64,000 bases of DNA from CF-46 sp042408445. Lineage in GTDB: Bacteria > Chloroflexota > Limnocylindria > Limnocylindrales > CSP1-4. Positions 35,506-44,429 of this stretch are shown here, piece after piece. Location: contig JBHORC010000004.1 in NCBI GenBank assembly GCA_042408445.1, positions 62,001-126,000 of the forward strand, in the 5' to 3' direction. Position 1 is the stretch's first letter. The number at the start of each line of letters is the position of its first letter. The notes beneath the pieces were generated by a model. It was given only the letters and a program-made list of their open reading frames with translations. It searched no databases and was not told the origin of the DNA. The translations under genes and the position numbers were made by a program.

Positions 35506-36450
35506 ATGGCTGTCATGTCGGCATCCACGACCTCGACGATGAGCGCGCGGGACGGGACGTCGATCCTCGTGCGACGTTGGCGCGCGGACGGAGACCCGTG
35601 GGCGCACGTCCTGCTCGTGCACGGGATTCACGAGCATTCCGGCCGCTACGAGCACGTCGGGGAATGGCTCGCCGCCGCCGGGGTGGACGTCACGAGCTAC
35701 GACCAGCGCGGCTACGGCGGGTCCGGCGGCCGCCGGGCATGGGTCGACCGATGGACGGACAACCACGACGATCTCGAGGAGATGCTCGCGGCCGTCCGCG
35801 CGCACGCCGCTGGGCTGCCGGTCGTCCTGTTCGGGCATTCGCTCGGTGGACTGCTAGCCCTGGGCTACGTCGTCGCCGAGACGTCGCGTCCGTTGCCCGA
35901 CGCGATGGTCCTGAGCGCGCCGGCGCTCGCGTCGACCATCCCGGCCTGGAAGCAGCTGCTGGCCGGCGTGCTGGATCGCGTCGCGCCGACGTACGTGCTG
36001 CGGGACGCGTTCGACGGGAGCGTGCTGTCGCGCGACCCGGACGTCGGCGAGCGGTACCGGACGGATCCGTTGGCGTTCCACGTCACGACCGCACACTTCG
36101 GCGCGGAGGCGTTCCGCGAGCAGCGTCGCGTCCGGGCGGCGGCGCCTCGGCTCGCGATCCCGACGCTCGTGTACCACGGCGAGGACGATCGGCTCGTGCC
36201 GCCCTCGGCCAGTGAACCGCTTGCGCTGATCTCCGGCGTGGAGCGTCGCACCTGGCCGGGCCTTCGGCACGAGAGCCACAACGAGCCCGAGGGGCCGGAG
36301 GTCATCGCCGCTGTCGTCGGGTGGCTGCGGCAGCGGTTCTCCGCCCTGCCGGCGGAGCCGGGCCGGAGCGGGAGCCCGGCTGCGACCGATCCGGCGAGCC
36401 CGCTCGGAGCTGGATCGCGACCGCCGATGCTAGACTCGCCCCACAACTGA
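35506..36450 (+). CDS. Alpha/beta hydrolase, monoacylglycerol lipase-like
   Basis: Serine hydrolase of 314 residues. It has the monoacylglycerol-lipase signature order: HGIHEHSGRYEHV oxyanion region, DQRGYGGSGG, nucleophile elbow GHSLGG, then YHGEDDRLVPP (acid) and RHESHNEP (His). No signal peptide. The C-terminal 35 residues are a low-complexity Pro/Ser/Gly tail. Starts at ATG 35506 or 35515 are both possible. Monoacylglycerol hydrolysis would yield glycerol for the glpK/glpD genes in the same window, but they are 9 kb apart. Confidence 0.82.
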   Translation: MAVMSASTTSTMSARDGTSILVRRWRADGDPWAHVLLVHGIHEHSGRYEHVGEWLAAAGVDVTSYDQRGYGGSGGRRAWVDRWTDNHDDLEEMLAAVRAHAAGLPVVLFGHSLGGLLALGYVVAETSRPLPDAMVLSAPALASTIPAWKQLLAGVLDRVAPTYVLRDAFDGSVLSRDPDVGERYRTDPLAFHVTTAHFGAEAFREQRRVRAAAPRLAIPTLVYHGEDDRLVPPSASEPLALISGVERRTWPGLRHESHNEPEGPEVIAAVVGWLRQRFSALPAEPGRSGSPAATDPASPLGAGSRPPMLDSPHN

Positions 36451-36452
36451 AG

Positions 36453-36546
36453 ATCGCCTCCGGGGAGCGCGAATGCGCTGAGAGTGTGGCTTGGCCACAG
36501 ACCCGCCGAACCTGATCTGGCTCATACCAGCGAAGGAAGCAGGCCC
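36453..36546 (+). promoter_or_regulatory. TPP riboswitch (THI element)
   Basis: Classic thiamine pyrophosphate aptamer: GGGGAGC, then GCTGAGAG, GACCC and the nearly invariant GAACCTGATCTGG followed by ATACCAGCGAAGG. A variable P3a hairpin (TGTGGC/GCCACA) sits between. P1 is formed by GCCT and AGGC at the ends. It precedes a hairpin terminator and the ThiY-like gene on the same strand, so thiamine pyrophosphate should repress this operon. Confidence 0.95.
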
Positions 36547-36558
36547 ATGTAGCTCGAA

Positions 36559-36592
36559 GCCGTCCCGGAATCCGGGGCGGCATTCCTGTTTC
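36559..36592 (+). terminator. Riboswitch-controlled terminator
   Basis: GCCGTCCCGG and CCGGGGCGGC form a 10-bp stem (one G-T pair) with loop AAT, followed by ATTCCTGTTTC. It lies 12 bases after the TPP aptamer and just before the coding region, as expected for the expression platform. The U-tract is short. Confidence 0.7.
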
Positions 36593-36613
36593 ATGGAGCG
36601 AAGAACGCACGCG

Positions 36614-37717
36614 ATGAAGGCCACGATCCTGTTCCTGGCGGTCGTCCTGATCGTCGGATGCTCGTCCGCGAGCAGTCCCGCGCCGATCCCGTCGGCGGCC
36701 GCTCCAGCGCGGTCCGCCTCAGCCTCGGCCTCCGCCTCGGCCTCCGCCACGTCCTCCGCCACGACGTCCGCCTCGCCGTTCGCGGGCACGCCAGCGACCG
36801 TCCGTCTCGCGCTCGACTGGACGCCGAACACGGACCACACCGGGTTCTTCGTGGCGCGTCACGAGGGCTGGTACCGGGATGTCGGGATCGACCTCCGGGT
36901 CCTGCCGTACGCGAGCGCCACGCCCGAGACCCTGCTGGCGGCCCATCAGGCGGAGTGCGGGATCAGCTTCCAGGACTCGCTGACCTTTGCTGTCGCGGCT
37001 GGCGCGGACATCACGAGCGTGGCCGCGATCCTCCAGAAGACGGCCTCCGCGATCGGCGTCCTCGCCGGCGGTCCGATCCAGCGGCCGCGAGACCTCGACG
37101 GCAAGACGTATGCCGGGTTCGGCTACCCGAACGAGGTTCCGACCCTGAAAGCGGTGATCACGGCGGACGGCGGGACGGGCGACTTCAAGGTCGCGACGCT
37201 GAATGCCGCGGCCTACGAGGCGCTCTACAACCATCAGGCGGACTTCACGATCCCGTTCACCGCCTGGGAAGGCGTCGAAGCGGACCTCCGCAACATCCAC
37301 CTGCGCTACTTCCAGTTCACCGACTACGGCTTCCCGGACTTCTACCAGGTCGTCCTGGCCTGCGATCGGCAGTGGCTGGAGCGGGATTCCGACGCCGCAC
37401 GGCGGTTCGTCGGCGCCACGGTGCGGGGGTTCCAGCTTGCGGCGGACCGTCCCGATGACGCCGCCGCCATCCTCGTCGCCGAGAACCCGGGCGTCTTCGA
37501 CGCGAACCCGACGCTCCCGCGGGCGAGCCAGGAGTTCCTCCAGAAGGGCGGGTTCCTCGTCGACGCGAACGGTCAGTTCGGGACGCAGACGCTCGAGCGC
37601 TGGACGGGCTACTCGAAGTTCCTCTTCGACCAGGGTCTTCTCACCGACGCGAGCGGCAAGCCGCTGAAGACCGCGCCGGACTACGCGCGCCTCTTCACGG
37701 ACGACTTCCTGCCGTGA
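36614..37717 (+). CDS. Lipoprotein binding protein for a thiamine precursor (ThiY/NMT1 family)
   Basis: Extracytoplasmic substrate-binding lipoprotein of 367 residues. A signal peptide with lipobox LIVGC ends near residue 16, followed by a Ser/Ala-rich linker, then an NMT1/THI5-like domain beginning RLALDWTPNTDHTGFFVA, the signature of ThiY-type pyrimidine-precursor binders. The TPP riboswitch upstream fixes the thiamine link; ThiY binds formylaminopyrimidine in Bacillus. ATG 36614 places the signal peptide correctly; ATG 36593 would add seven residues. The stop overlaps the permease start (GTGA). Confidence 0.87.
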   Translation: MKATILFLAVVLIVGCSSASSPAPIPSAAAPARSASASASASASATSSATTSASPFAGTPATVRLALDWTPNTDHTGFFVARHEGWYRDVGIDLRVLPYASATPETLLAAHQAECGISFQDSLTFAVAAGADITSVAAILQKTASAIGVLAGGPIQRPRDLDGKTYAGFGYPNEVPTLKAVITADGGTGDFKVATLNAAAYEALYNHQADFTIPFTAWEGVEADLRNIHLRYFQFTDYGFPDFYQVVLACDRQWLERDSDAARRFVGATVRGFQLAADRPDDAAAILVAENPGVFDANPTLPRASQEFLQKGGFLVDANGQFGTQTLERWTGYSKFLFDQGLLTDASGKPLKTAPDYARLFTDDFLP

Positions 37718-38535
37718 CGCCGGGCGACCTGCGCCGACGTCGTCGCGTGGGGCCGCCGCTCGCCCTCGCCGCGATCCTGCTCGTCGCGTGGGAGCTCTAC
37801 GCCCGCTCGTCGGGGGTCAGCCCGTTCGTGCTGCCGGCACCGAGCCAGGTGCTCGCGGCGCTCTGGGACTTCCGGGGCGAGGCGATCCGGAATGCCGTAC
37901 CTACGATCATCGAGACGGCCCTGGGGTTCGCGGCCTCCATCGTCGCCGCGATCGCCGTCGCGATCGCGCTCGACCGCGTCCCGCTGGCCCGGGCAGCCGT
38001 CGAGCCACTCCTGATCGGCTCGCAGACGATCCCGATCGTGGCGATCGCCCCGCTCGTCGTGGTCTGGCTCGGCTTCGGGATCGTGCCGAAGGTCCTCGTC
38101 GTGATCCTGGTCACGTTCTTCCCGATCACCGTCGCGCTGCTCCACGGTTTTGCCTCGACACCCGCCGCCGCCACGGACCTCATGCGGTCCTTCGGCGCGT
38201 CGACAGGTGACACGTTCCGCAAGCTCCGCTGGCCGACGGCACTGCCGGCTCTCTTCACCGGCCTCCGGATCTCGGCGACCTACGCGGTCGTTGCCGCCGT
38301 CATCGGCGAGTACGTCGGCGCGACCGACGGCCTCGGGATCTGGATGCAGGTCAGCCAGCGATCGTTCCGGACGGACCTCGTCTTCGCTGCCATCCTCCTG
38401 ACCGCGCTGCTGAGCATCGCCCTGTACGCGGCAGTGGTCGCCGCCGAGCGGACCGCCATCCCGTGGTGGCATCCGTCGCGGCTCGACGACCGGCCCGAGA
38501 CGATCGTCGTCGATGCTCGGGAACGATTCGGGTGA
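37714..38535 (+). CDS. ABC transporter permease (ThiX-like)
   Basis: Permease of 273 residues with six hydrophobic segments and the inner-membrane-component signature (LMRSFGASTGDTFRKLRWPTALP, the EAA loop that contacts the ATPase). It belongs to the NitT/TauT/ThiX type. The GTG start overlaps the ThiY-like stop. No ATPase gene (ThiZ) follows: the next gene, 48 bases on, is a sigma factor, so the ATPase must be encoded elsewhere or shared. Confidence 0.87.
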   Translation: MTPGDLRRRRRVGPPLALAAILLVAWELYARSSGVSPFVLPAPSQVLAALWDFRGEAIRNAVPTIIETALGFAASIVAAIAVAIALDRVPLARAAVEPLLIGSQTIPIVAIAPLVVVWLGFGIVPKVLVVILVTFFPITVALLHGFASTPAAATDLMRSFGASTGDTFRKLRWPTALPALFTGLRISATYAVVAAVIGEYVGATDGLGIWMQVSQRSFRTDLVFAAILLTALLSIALYAAVVAAERTAIPWWHPSRLDDRPETIVVDARERFG

Positions 38536-38582
38536 CGGCCACGCCCTAGGATGCGAGCGCGGTCCCGAAGATCGCGCCGACC

Positions 38583-39161
38583 ATGCCGAGGGCAGCGGTG
38601 GACCAGCAAGGTCTCGTCGAGCGGGCGCAGCGGGGCGATCATGACGCCTTCGCGACGCTTGCCGCTGGGACCGTCGCGCGGTTGGACGCCGCCGCCCGCC
38701 TCATCGTCCGGGACCACGATCTCGCGCGAGATGCGGTCCAGGACGCCCTCATCCGGTGCTGGCGCGACCTTCCCACGTTGCGGGACCCGGTCGCGTTCGA
38801 CGCCTGGCTCCACCGATTGCTCGTCAACGCCTGCCTCGATCTCGTCCGTCGCCAGCGGCGGCGACCCGTCGAGGTGGAGCTGATGCCCATCCACGTCCCG
38901 GTGATGAGCGACTTCAGCGGTCAGCTCATCGACCGGGACCTCCTCGACCGCGCGCTCGGACGGCTGGATCCGGACTGGCGCGCGATCGTCGTCCTCCACT
39001 ACTTCCTGGACTATCCATTGCCCGAGGTCGCCCGAATGGTCGGCATCCCGCTGGGGACGGCCAAGTCGAGGCTTCACCGGGCGATCGCCATCCTTCGCTC
39101 GTCCGCCGGTGCCGACGCGACCCCGGCCATCGAGCCGGCAGTGGCTGGGCGATTCGCATGA
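38583..39161 (+). CDS. ECF-type RNA polymerase sigma factor
   Basis: Sigma-70-family factor of 192 residues with region 2 (about 10-85; DHDLARDAVQDALIRCWRDL, then FDAWLHRLLVNACLDLVRR) and region 4 (about 120-175; RALGRLDPDWRAIVVLHYFLDY). An unusual hydrophobic linker (MPIHVPVMSDFSG) joins the two. The stop overlaps the start of the next gene (ATGA), which probably encodes its membrane partner or regulator. Confidence 0.92.
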   Translation: MPRAAVDQQGLVERAQRGDHDAFATLAAGTVARLDAAARLIVRDHDLARDAVQDALIRCWRDLPTLRDPVAFDAWLHRLLVNACLDLVRRQRRRPVEVELMPIHVPVMSDFSGQLIDRDLLDRALGRLDPDWRAIVVLHYFLDYPLPEVARMVGIPLGTAKSRLHRAIAILRSSAGADATPAIEPAVAGRFA

Positions 39162-40465
39162 CCACCATCGATCGGTTCGAACGCGAGCTGCCCGCGGCCC
39201 TGTCCGACGTGGCGGGAAGCGGCCGGCCCGACTACCTCACTGACATCCTCGGGCGGACCGCCCGCACCTCGCAGCGACCCGCCTGGGCCTCCCTCGAAAG
39301 GTGGCTCCCCGTGAACACGGCGATCCTTCGGGCGCCCGTCGCCCGCATTCCCTGGCGACCCTTGCTTGCCGCCGTCCTCGTGCTGCTCCTCGCCCTTGCC
39401 CTGCTCGGCGTCTACCTCGGTGGGCAACGTCGGCTGCCGGCACCGTTCGGGCCCGCGGCGAATGGGCTCATTCCGTACTCGGCGAACGGCGACATCTTCA
39501 TCGGTGACCCGGTCACCGGCCAGAGTCGGACGCTGATCGGCGGCCCGACGGACGACTACGGCCCGACGTCCTCGCCGGACGGCACGCACGTCGCCTTCCT
39601 GCGCGCGGGGCCGAACTGTCCGAAGCCCGGCGAGGATTGTCCCGGCGGCGAGGACCTCATCGTGGCGACGCTCGACGGCAACGATGCTCGTGCGGTCAAC
39701 GCTCAGCCGCTCGCGGGGATCTCGTATGTCGCGTGGGCAGCCGACAGTCGAGCGCTGTACGTGGCGCAGAACGCATACGGCAACCTTGGTCTGTCTCGCG
39801 TCCCGATCGACGGTCGAGCAGCGACCCAGCTCGCCTCGGGCGTCCAGATCGACTGGATCGTCGTCCGACCGCCCACGGGGGATGAACTCCTTGTTCGCGG
39901 CTTCGTCGGCGCCACGTTCGGGCTCTATCGCGTCGGCACGGACGGGTCGGGCGTTCACCTGCTCGCGCCCGGAAACGTTCCCGGCGAATCCTTCGACAAC
40001 AACCAGGACCTGAACTTCCCGACGTACTCACCGGACGGGGCGCGGATCTACTACAACCGGTTCGTCCCTGCGGCGCAGACCATCCAGGCGTGGGTCATGA
40101 ATGCCGACGGCTCGGACCAGCACCGCCTGAACGCGGCCGGCCCCGCGTGCTGTTGGTGGGAAGGCGAGGTGGCACCGTCCCCGGACGGGAAGTGGGTGCT
40201 CATGTGGCGGGTCCCGCCGACCGGCACTGGCGGCTCTGCCGTCACGCTCTTCCCGGCCGACGGCTCCGGACCCGGCCGCGCGGTGGGACCGCATGTCCCC
40301 GGCACGGCGCACTGGGTCTGGTCGCCGGACTCGACCAGCATCCTCCTCAACCCGAACGACCCTGCTGATGGCAACCAGGGGTTGATCGACGTCGCCAGCG
40401 GCGCGTTTGCCCAGCTTCCGTGGAGCGTCAACGCCGAGCCGGACTGGCAACGAACGATGCGCTGA
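39158..40465 (+). CDS. Membrane-anchored TolB-like propeller protein, probable partner of the sigma factor
   Basis: A 435-residue protein with a short cytoplasmic N-terminus (about 65 residues, the place of an anti-sigma domain), one membrane helix (about residues 66-88), and an extracytoplasmic domain of repeated beta-propeller blades of the PD40/TolB type (TSSPDGTHVAFLRAG, TYSPDGARIYYNRF, APSPDGKWVLMW). Translational overlap with the ECF sigma gene strongly suggests a regulatory pair. The N-terminus lacks the HxxxCxxC zinc anti-sigma motif, so direct sigma binding is inferred from position. Confidence 0.75.
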   Translation: MTTIDRFERELPAALSDVAGSGRPDYLTDILGRTARTSQRPAWASLERWLPVNTAILRAPVARIPWRPLLAAVLVLLLALALLGVYLGGQRRLPAPFGPAANGLIPYSANGDIFIGDPVTGQSRTLIGGPTDDYGPTSSPDGTHVAFLRAGPNCPKPGEDCPGGEDLIVATLDGNDARAVNAQPLAGISYVAWAADSRALYVAQNAYGNLGLSRVPIDGRAATQLASGVQIDWIVVRPPTGDELLVRGFVGATFGLYRVGTDGSGVHLLAPGNVPGESFDNNQDLNFPTYSPDGARIYYNRFVPAAQTIQAWVMNADGSDQHRLNAAGPACCWWEGEVAPSPDGKWVLMWRVPPTGTGGSAVTLFPADGSGPGRAVGPHVPGTAHWVWSPDSTSILLNPNDPADGNQGLIDVASGAFAQLPWSVNAEPDWQRTMR

Positions 40466-40484
40466 GTCGTCGTTCGACTCGTCC

Positions 40485-40515
40485 TCGAGCCCCGACCGGA
40501 GCGGCCGGGGCTCGA
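40485..40515 (+). terminator. Hairpin after the sigma factor operon
   Basis: TCGAGCCCCG and CGGGGCTCGA form a perfect 10-bp stem around an 11-base loop, 20 bases after the stop at 40465. No T-tract follows, so it may terminate inefficiently or protect the 3' end. Confidence 0.5.
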
Positions 40516-40627
40516 TGCTGTCGCGCGCACCGGGCTCACTTGGCCCGGCGAGGGCTTCTGACGCACAATCGGCGAACCGAATCCGCACCCCGAACCTGCG
40601 CGCCGTGACGGCGCCACGGAGGCTCCG

Positions 40628-42079
40628 ATGACCGACACCCTGGACCGGGTCAAGACCTATCAGCAGCTGATCGGCGGGTCGTTCGTCGACTCCGCGTCCG
40701 GCGAGACGCTCGAGGTGATCAACCCGGCGAACGACCAGGTGATCGCGAACGTCCCGAAGAGTGCCGACGAGGACGTCAACCGCGCCGTCGACGCCGCGGA
40801 AACGGCCTTCGCCACCTGGAAGAACACGACCCCGCAGGATCGCTCGCTGCTCCTCCTGAAGATCGCCGACAAGCTGGACGAGCGCGCCGACGAGATCGGC
40901 CGGCTCGAGAGCCGAAACGCCGGCAAGCCGGTCGGTGCCGCGATCGACGAGATGGCGGTCTGCGCCGACCTGTTCCGCTTCTTCGCCGGCGCATCGCGGG
41001 TCATGGACGGTCTCGCCGCGACCGAATACCTCGCCGGCCACACCTCGATCATCCGCCGCGACCCGATCGGCGTCGTCGCCTCGATCGCGCCGTGGAACTA
41101 CCCGCTCTACATGGCGAGCTGGAAGCTCGGGCCGGCGCTTGCGACCGGCAACACCGTCGTCCTGAAGCCGTCCGCCCGGACGCCGCTGAGCGCGCTGGCA
41201 TTCGGCGAGATCCTTGCCGAGGTCCTGCCGCCCGGCGTCGTCAACGTCCTGTCCGGCGCCGGCAGCGACATCGGCGACGCGCTCGTGGGGCATCCGAAGG
41301 TACGGATGGTCTCGATCACCGGCGACACCGTCACCGGCAAGCGCGTCGCGAAGATCGCGGCGGACACCGTGAAGCGACTGCATCTCGAGCTCGGCGGCAA
41401 GGCGCCGGTCATCGTCTTCGACGACGCGGACCTCGACCTCGCGGCCGAGACGCTGAAGTCGGCGGGCTACTGGAACAGCGGCCAGGACTGCACGGCGGCG
41501 ACGCGCGTGCTCGCCGGGCCGGCGGTCTACGACTCCTTCGTGTCGAAGCTGTCGGACCAGGTTCGCTCGATCAAGTGGGGCGACCCCACCGAATCGGATG
41601 ACATCGACATGGGGTCGCTCATCGCCCACGCCCAGGTCGACAAGGTCGCTGGGATGGTCGACCGCGCCCGGGCCTCCGCGGAGATCGTCGTCGGCGGGAA
41701 CCGGCCGGACCGGCCGGGCTCCTACTACGAGCCCACCGTCATCGCCGGGCCGGACCAGAAGTCCGAGATCATCCAGGACGAGATCTTCGGGCCCGTCGTG
41801 ACCGTCCAGCGGTTCTCGGACGAGGACGCCGCGATCCAGTGGGCGAACGACACGCCGTTCGGACTCGCCTCATCCGTGTTCACGACCGACATCGGGAAGG
41901 CGATGCGTGTCGCCAAGGCGCTGGAGTTCGGCCACGTGTGGATCAACGAGCACTTCACCCTCGCGTCGGAGACCCCGCACGGTGGCGTGAAGCAGTCCGG
42001 CTACGGCAAGGACGGCTCGAAGTACGCGCTCGAGGACTACACATTCATCAAGCACGTCATGATCAATATCGGGGAGTAG
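40628..42079 (+). CDS. Gamma-aminobutyraldehyde dehydrogenase-like aldehyde dehydrogenase
   Basis: NAD-dependent aldehyde dehydrogenase of 483 residues. Closest in remembered sequence to PatD/YdcW: FFAGASRVMDGLAATEY, IIRRDPIGVVASIAPWNYP, catalytic Glu in LELGGKAP, catalytic Cys in NSGQDCTAATRV, and HGGVKQSGYGKDGS near the end. PatD oxidises 4-aminobutyraldehyde to GABA in putrescine breakdown. It stands alone here; no transaminase is adjacent. Start ATG 40628 with GGAGG nearby. Confidence 0.88.
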   Translation: MTDTLDRVKTYQQLIGGSFVDSASGETLEVINPANDQVIANVPKSADEDVNRAVDAAETAFATWKNTTPQDRSLLLLKIADKLDERADEIGRLESRNAGKPVGAAIDEMAVCADLFRFFAGASRVMDGLAATEYLAGHTSIIRRDPIGVVASIAPWNYPLYMASWKLGPALATGNTVVLKPSARTPLSALAFGEILAEVLPPGVVNVLSGAGSDIGDALVGHPKVRMVSITGDTVTGKRVAKIAADTVKRLHLELGGKAPVIVFDDADLDLAAETLKSAGYWNSGQDCTAATRVLAGPAVYDSFVSKLSDQVRSIKWGDPTESDDIDMGSLIAHAQVDKVAGMVDRARASAEIVVGGNRPDRPGSYYEPTVIAGPDQKSEIIQDEIFGPVVTVQRFSDEDAAIQWANDTPFGLASSVFTTDIGKAMRVAKALEFGHVWINEHFTLASETPHGGVKQSGYGKDGSKYALEDYTFIKHVMINIGE

Positions 42080-42090
42080 GCCGGGTCATC

Positions 42091-42217
42091 GGCTGTCGCG
42101 CCTGGGCGCGCCATCGCCGCGTTGGAGCCTGTGCTCCTCGCTCACGGGCCTTCAAGCCCGCTCGCTCCGGTGCTCGGCTCCGCCTTGCGCTGACGCACCC
42201 ATCCGCGACGAACGCAG
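42091..42217 (+). repeat. Single dispersed copy of the 127-bp repeat element
   Basis: Identical to 49566-49692 except for one base (A/G at the position in TGCGCTGACG versus TGCGCTGGCG). It starts 11 bases after the aldehyde dehydrogenase stop. It contains the short hairpin GGGC-CTTCAA-GCCC, flanked by CTCGCTCAC and GCTCGCTCC. Not a CRISPR or known insertion sequence. Confidence 0.85.
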
Positions 42218-42453
42218 TGGCGTGGTGGCCGGGTTGTGGCCCCCAGTCAGACTCGGCCTTTGCTCATACGGCAGCCGGCGCGCTCTTTGGCGACGACCGA
42301 CCGGCGGATGGCTGCTACTAGCGACAGAATTTGCCGTCGAAGGCTAACAACCGCAGGATTCAGGCGCGATTCGGGCTCGGCGACCGCCAAAGCCGGCTCT
42401 GATTGTCGAATGAGCCTCGCCGGCCGCCGGGCGGCGCCAGCGAGTGGCAGGCC
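42218..42453 (+). other. Non-coding stretch after the repeat, nothing recognised
   Basis: About 236 bases before the LLM gene's stop. By eye slightly richer in A/T than the surroundings (for example around 42320-42365). No convincing gene, hairpin with T-tract or RNA family seen on either strand. Confidence 0.4.
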
Positions 42454-43398
42454 TCAGACCGCGGACGCCGCCACGGCGTCGCGGATCGCACCGAGCTGGC
42501 TGATCGTCTCGAGGTCCCACGGCGACCGGAAGATCAGGATCGGATGGCGGAAGCCGACGGCGGCGTACTCCGCCAGCGTCTCGGCGACGCGGTCGACCGG
42601 TCCGCCGACCACGAGGCGGCCCTCGCCCTCGCGCGGCTCGTGCTTCCGCGCGTAACTCGCCCAGTCCCGCTCGGCGGCGTCGACGCTAGACCGGACGACG
42701 ACGTTGAGGTTCACGGTCCGCTCGATCGCCTCGGGATCCCGGCCGATCGTCCGGCACTGCTCGCGGAGGATCGCGTCGCTGGCCTGGAGTGACGCGGGCG
42801 ACCCGTACGCGTTCCACAGGTCGGCGTACCGGGCGACGAGCGGGAGGGTCTTCGTCGGTCCGGAGCCGCCGATCAGGATCGGCAGTCGCTCCTGGACGGG
42901 TCGGGGAGCAGAGAGCGCGTCGTGCATCCGGTAGAAGCGGCCCGAGTGGGTCACGAGCTCACCGTCGAGCAGGCTCCGGATCAGCGGGACGGCTTCGGCA
43001 AGCCGATCCAGGCGCTCCCCGAACCCGCCGCCGAACGGGATGCCGAATGCGTCGTGCTCCTCCTCGAACCAGCCGCCGCCCAGGCCGAGGATCGATCGAC
43101 CGTCGCTGATGTGGTCGACCGTGGTCGCCAGCTTCGCCGTGAGACCGGGATTCCGGATCGTGTTCGCCGCGACGAGCAGCCCGAGACGTGGACGGCTCGT
43201 CACCGCAGCCACCGCCGCGAGCGTCGCCCAGCCCTCGAACTTCGGGTGGACGCGGTCGCCCTCGTCGGCGAGCAGGTGGTCGTCGATCCAGAGGTCGTCG
43301 GCTCCGCCGGCCTCTGCCGCGATGACCGCTTCGCGGAGGGACCGCCAGTCCGAGCGCTGGACCCAGAAGGCGGCGCCGATGCGAACCGGATGGGCCAT
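42454..43398 (-). CDS. LLM-class (luciferase-like) F420-dependent oxidoreductase
   Basis: TIM-barrel flavin/F420 oxidoreductase of 314 residues. Typical stretches: AGGADDLWIDDHLL, LGLLVAANTIRNPGLTAKLATTVDHIS, ILGLGGGWFEEEHDAFG, PILIGGSGPTKTLPLVARYADLWN. These match F420-type LLM proteins more than FMN monooxygenases. Substrate unknown. ATG 43398; only 23 bases separate it from the divergent mutY start. Confidence 0.88.
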   Translation of the reverse strand: MAHPVRIGAAFWVQRSDWRSLREAVIAAEAGGADDLWIDDHLLADEGDRVHPKFEGWATLAAVAAVTSRPRLGLLVAANTIRNPGLTAKLATTVDHISDGRSILGLGGGWFEEEHDAFGIPFGGGFGERLDRLAEAVPLIRSLLDGELVTHSGRFYRMHDALSAPRPVQERLPILIGGSGPTKTLPLVARYADLWNAYGSPASLQASDAILREQCRTIGRDPEAIERTVNLNVVVRSSVDAAERDWASYARKHEPREGEGRLVVGGPVDRVAETLAEYAAVGFRHPILIFRSPWDLETISQLGAIRDAVAASAV

Positions 43399-43421
43399 GG
43401 CCCGATGCTACCCTCGAGCCG

Positions 43422-44393
43422 ATGACGGGAATCGCGCCTCGCGACAGCGTGCCGGCGCCCGCGTCGCTCGGCGACCGCGAGCGGCTCGCCGTCCTTGCCT
43501 GGTACGACGCCCGCGGTCGGACGATCGCCTTTCGGTCGACTCGTGATCCGTACGCGATCCTGGTCTCGGAGGTGATGGCGCAGCAGACCCAGATCAGCCG
43601 CGTCGTCCCCGCGTGGCAGCGCTTCCTCGGACGGTTTCCGACGGTCGACGCGCTCGCGGCCGCGTCGCCCGCGGACGTCCTGCGCGAGTGGCAGGGGATG
43701 GGCTACGACCGCCGAGCCCTCAACCTGCGGCGCGCCGCGATCGCGATCCGGGATCTGCACGGCAGTCAGGTTCCGTCGATGCTCCTCGAGCTTGAGCAGC
43801 TTCCCGGGATCGGGCCGTACACAGCTCGGGCGGTCGCGGCGATTGCCTTCGGAATGCCCGTCGGCGCCGTCGACACGAACGTCCGCCGGGTTCTGACACG
43901 CGTCCTCGGGCTCGAACCGACGACGATTGGCGGCCCGCCCGACGTCGCCCGCGTCCAGGCCGCGGCCGACGCGTCGGTCGATCCGATGCGCCCCGCCGAT
44001 TGGACGCACGCCCTGATGGATCTCGGGGCGACGACCTGCCGGCCGCGCCGGCCGCACTGCGACGCGTGCCCGCTCGCGTTCGTCTGCCGTTCGCGTGAGT
44101 CGGCGGAGCCCAAGGCGGGGGAGCGCCTCAAGGCGCTGCGTCGGGAGCTCGACCGCACAACCCGACTCCCGGCCGCAGCCAAGGAGCCGTTCGAGACGAC
44201 GACCCGCTGGCTCCGCGGCCGGATCGTCGATCGTCTCCGTGCTACGTCCGGGGAGTCGTGGACAACGGTCGAGGGTCCGATCGGCGGCCACGACGCGCTC
44301 GCGGTCACGAACGCCCTGTCCGCCCTTGCCCGCGACGGCGTCGTGGAGCTGGATCCGCTCGATCGTCGACAGGCCCGCCTCGCGACCGCTTGA
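43422..44393 (+). CDS. mutY: A/G-specific adenine DNA glycosylase
   Basis: Base-excision repair enzyme (323 residues) removing adenine opposite 8-oxoguanine. Catalytic Glu50 in SEVMAQQTQ, helix-hairpin-helix LPGIGPYTARAV, catalytic Asp151 in VDTNVRR, and the 4Fe-4S ligands Cys206, Cys213, Cys216 and Cys222 (C-x6-C-x2-C-x5-C). After the cluster only about 100 residues follow, with no clear NUDIX-like 8-oxoG-recognition domain, as in shorter actinobacterial MutY. It shares a 23-base gap with the divergent LLM gene. Confidence 0.92.
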   Translation: MTGIAPRDSVPAPASLGDRERLAVLAWYDARGRTIAFRSTRDPYAILVSEVMAQQTQISRVVPAWQRFLGRFPTVDALAAASPADVLREWQGMGYDRRALNLRRAAIAIRDLHGSQVPSMLLELEQLPGIGPYTARAVAAIAFGMPVGAVDTNVRRVLTRVLGLEPTTIGGPPDVARVQAAADASVDPMRPADWTHALMDLGATTCRPRRPHCDACPLAFVCRSRESAEPKAGERLKALRRELDRTTRLPAAAKEPFETTTRWLRGRIVDRLRATSGESWTTVEGPIGGHDALAVTNALSALARDGVVELDPLDRRQARLATA

Positions 44394-44429
44394 TCGCCGG
44401 CCGACGGCGCACGATACGCTTCCGGCCTG

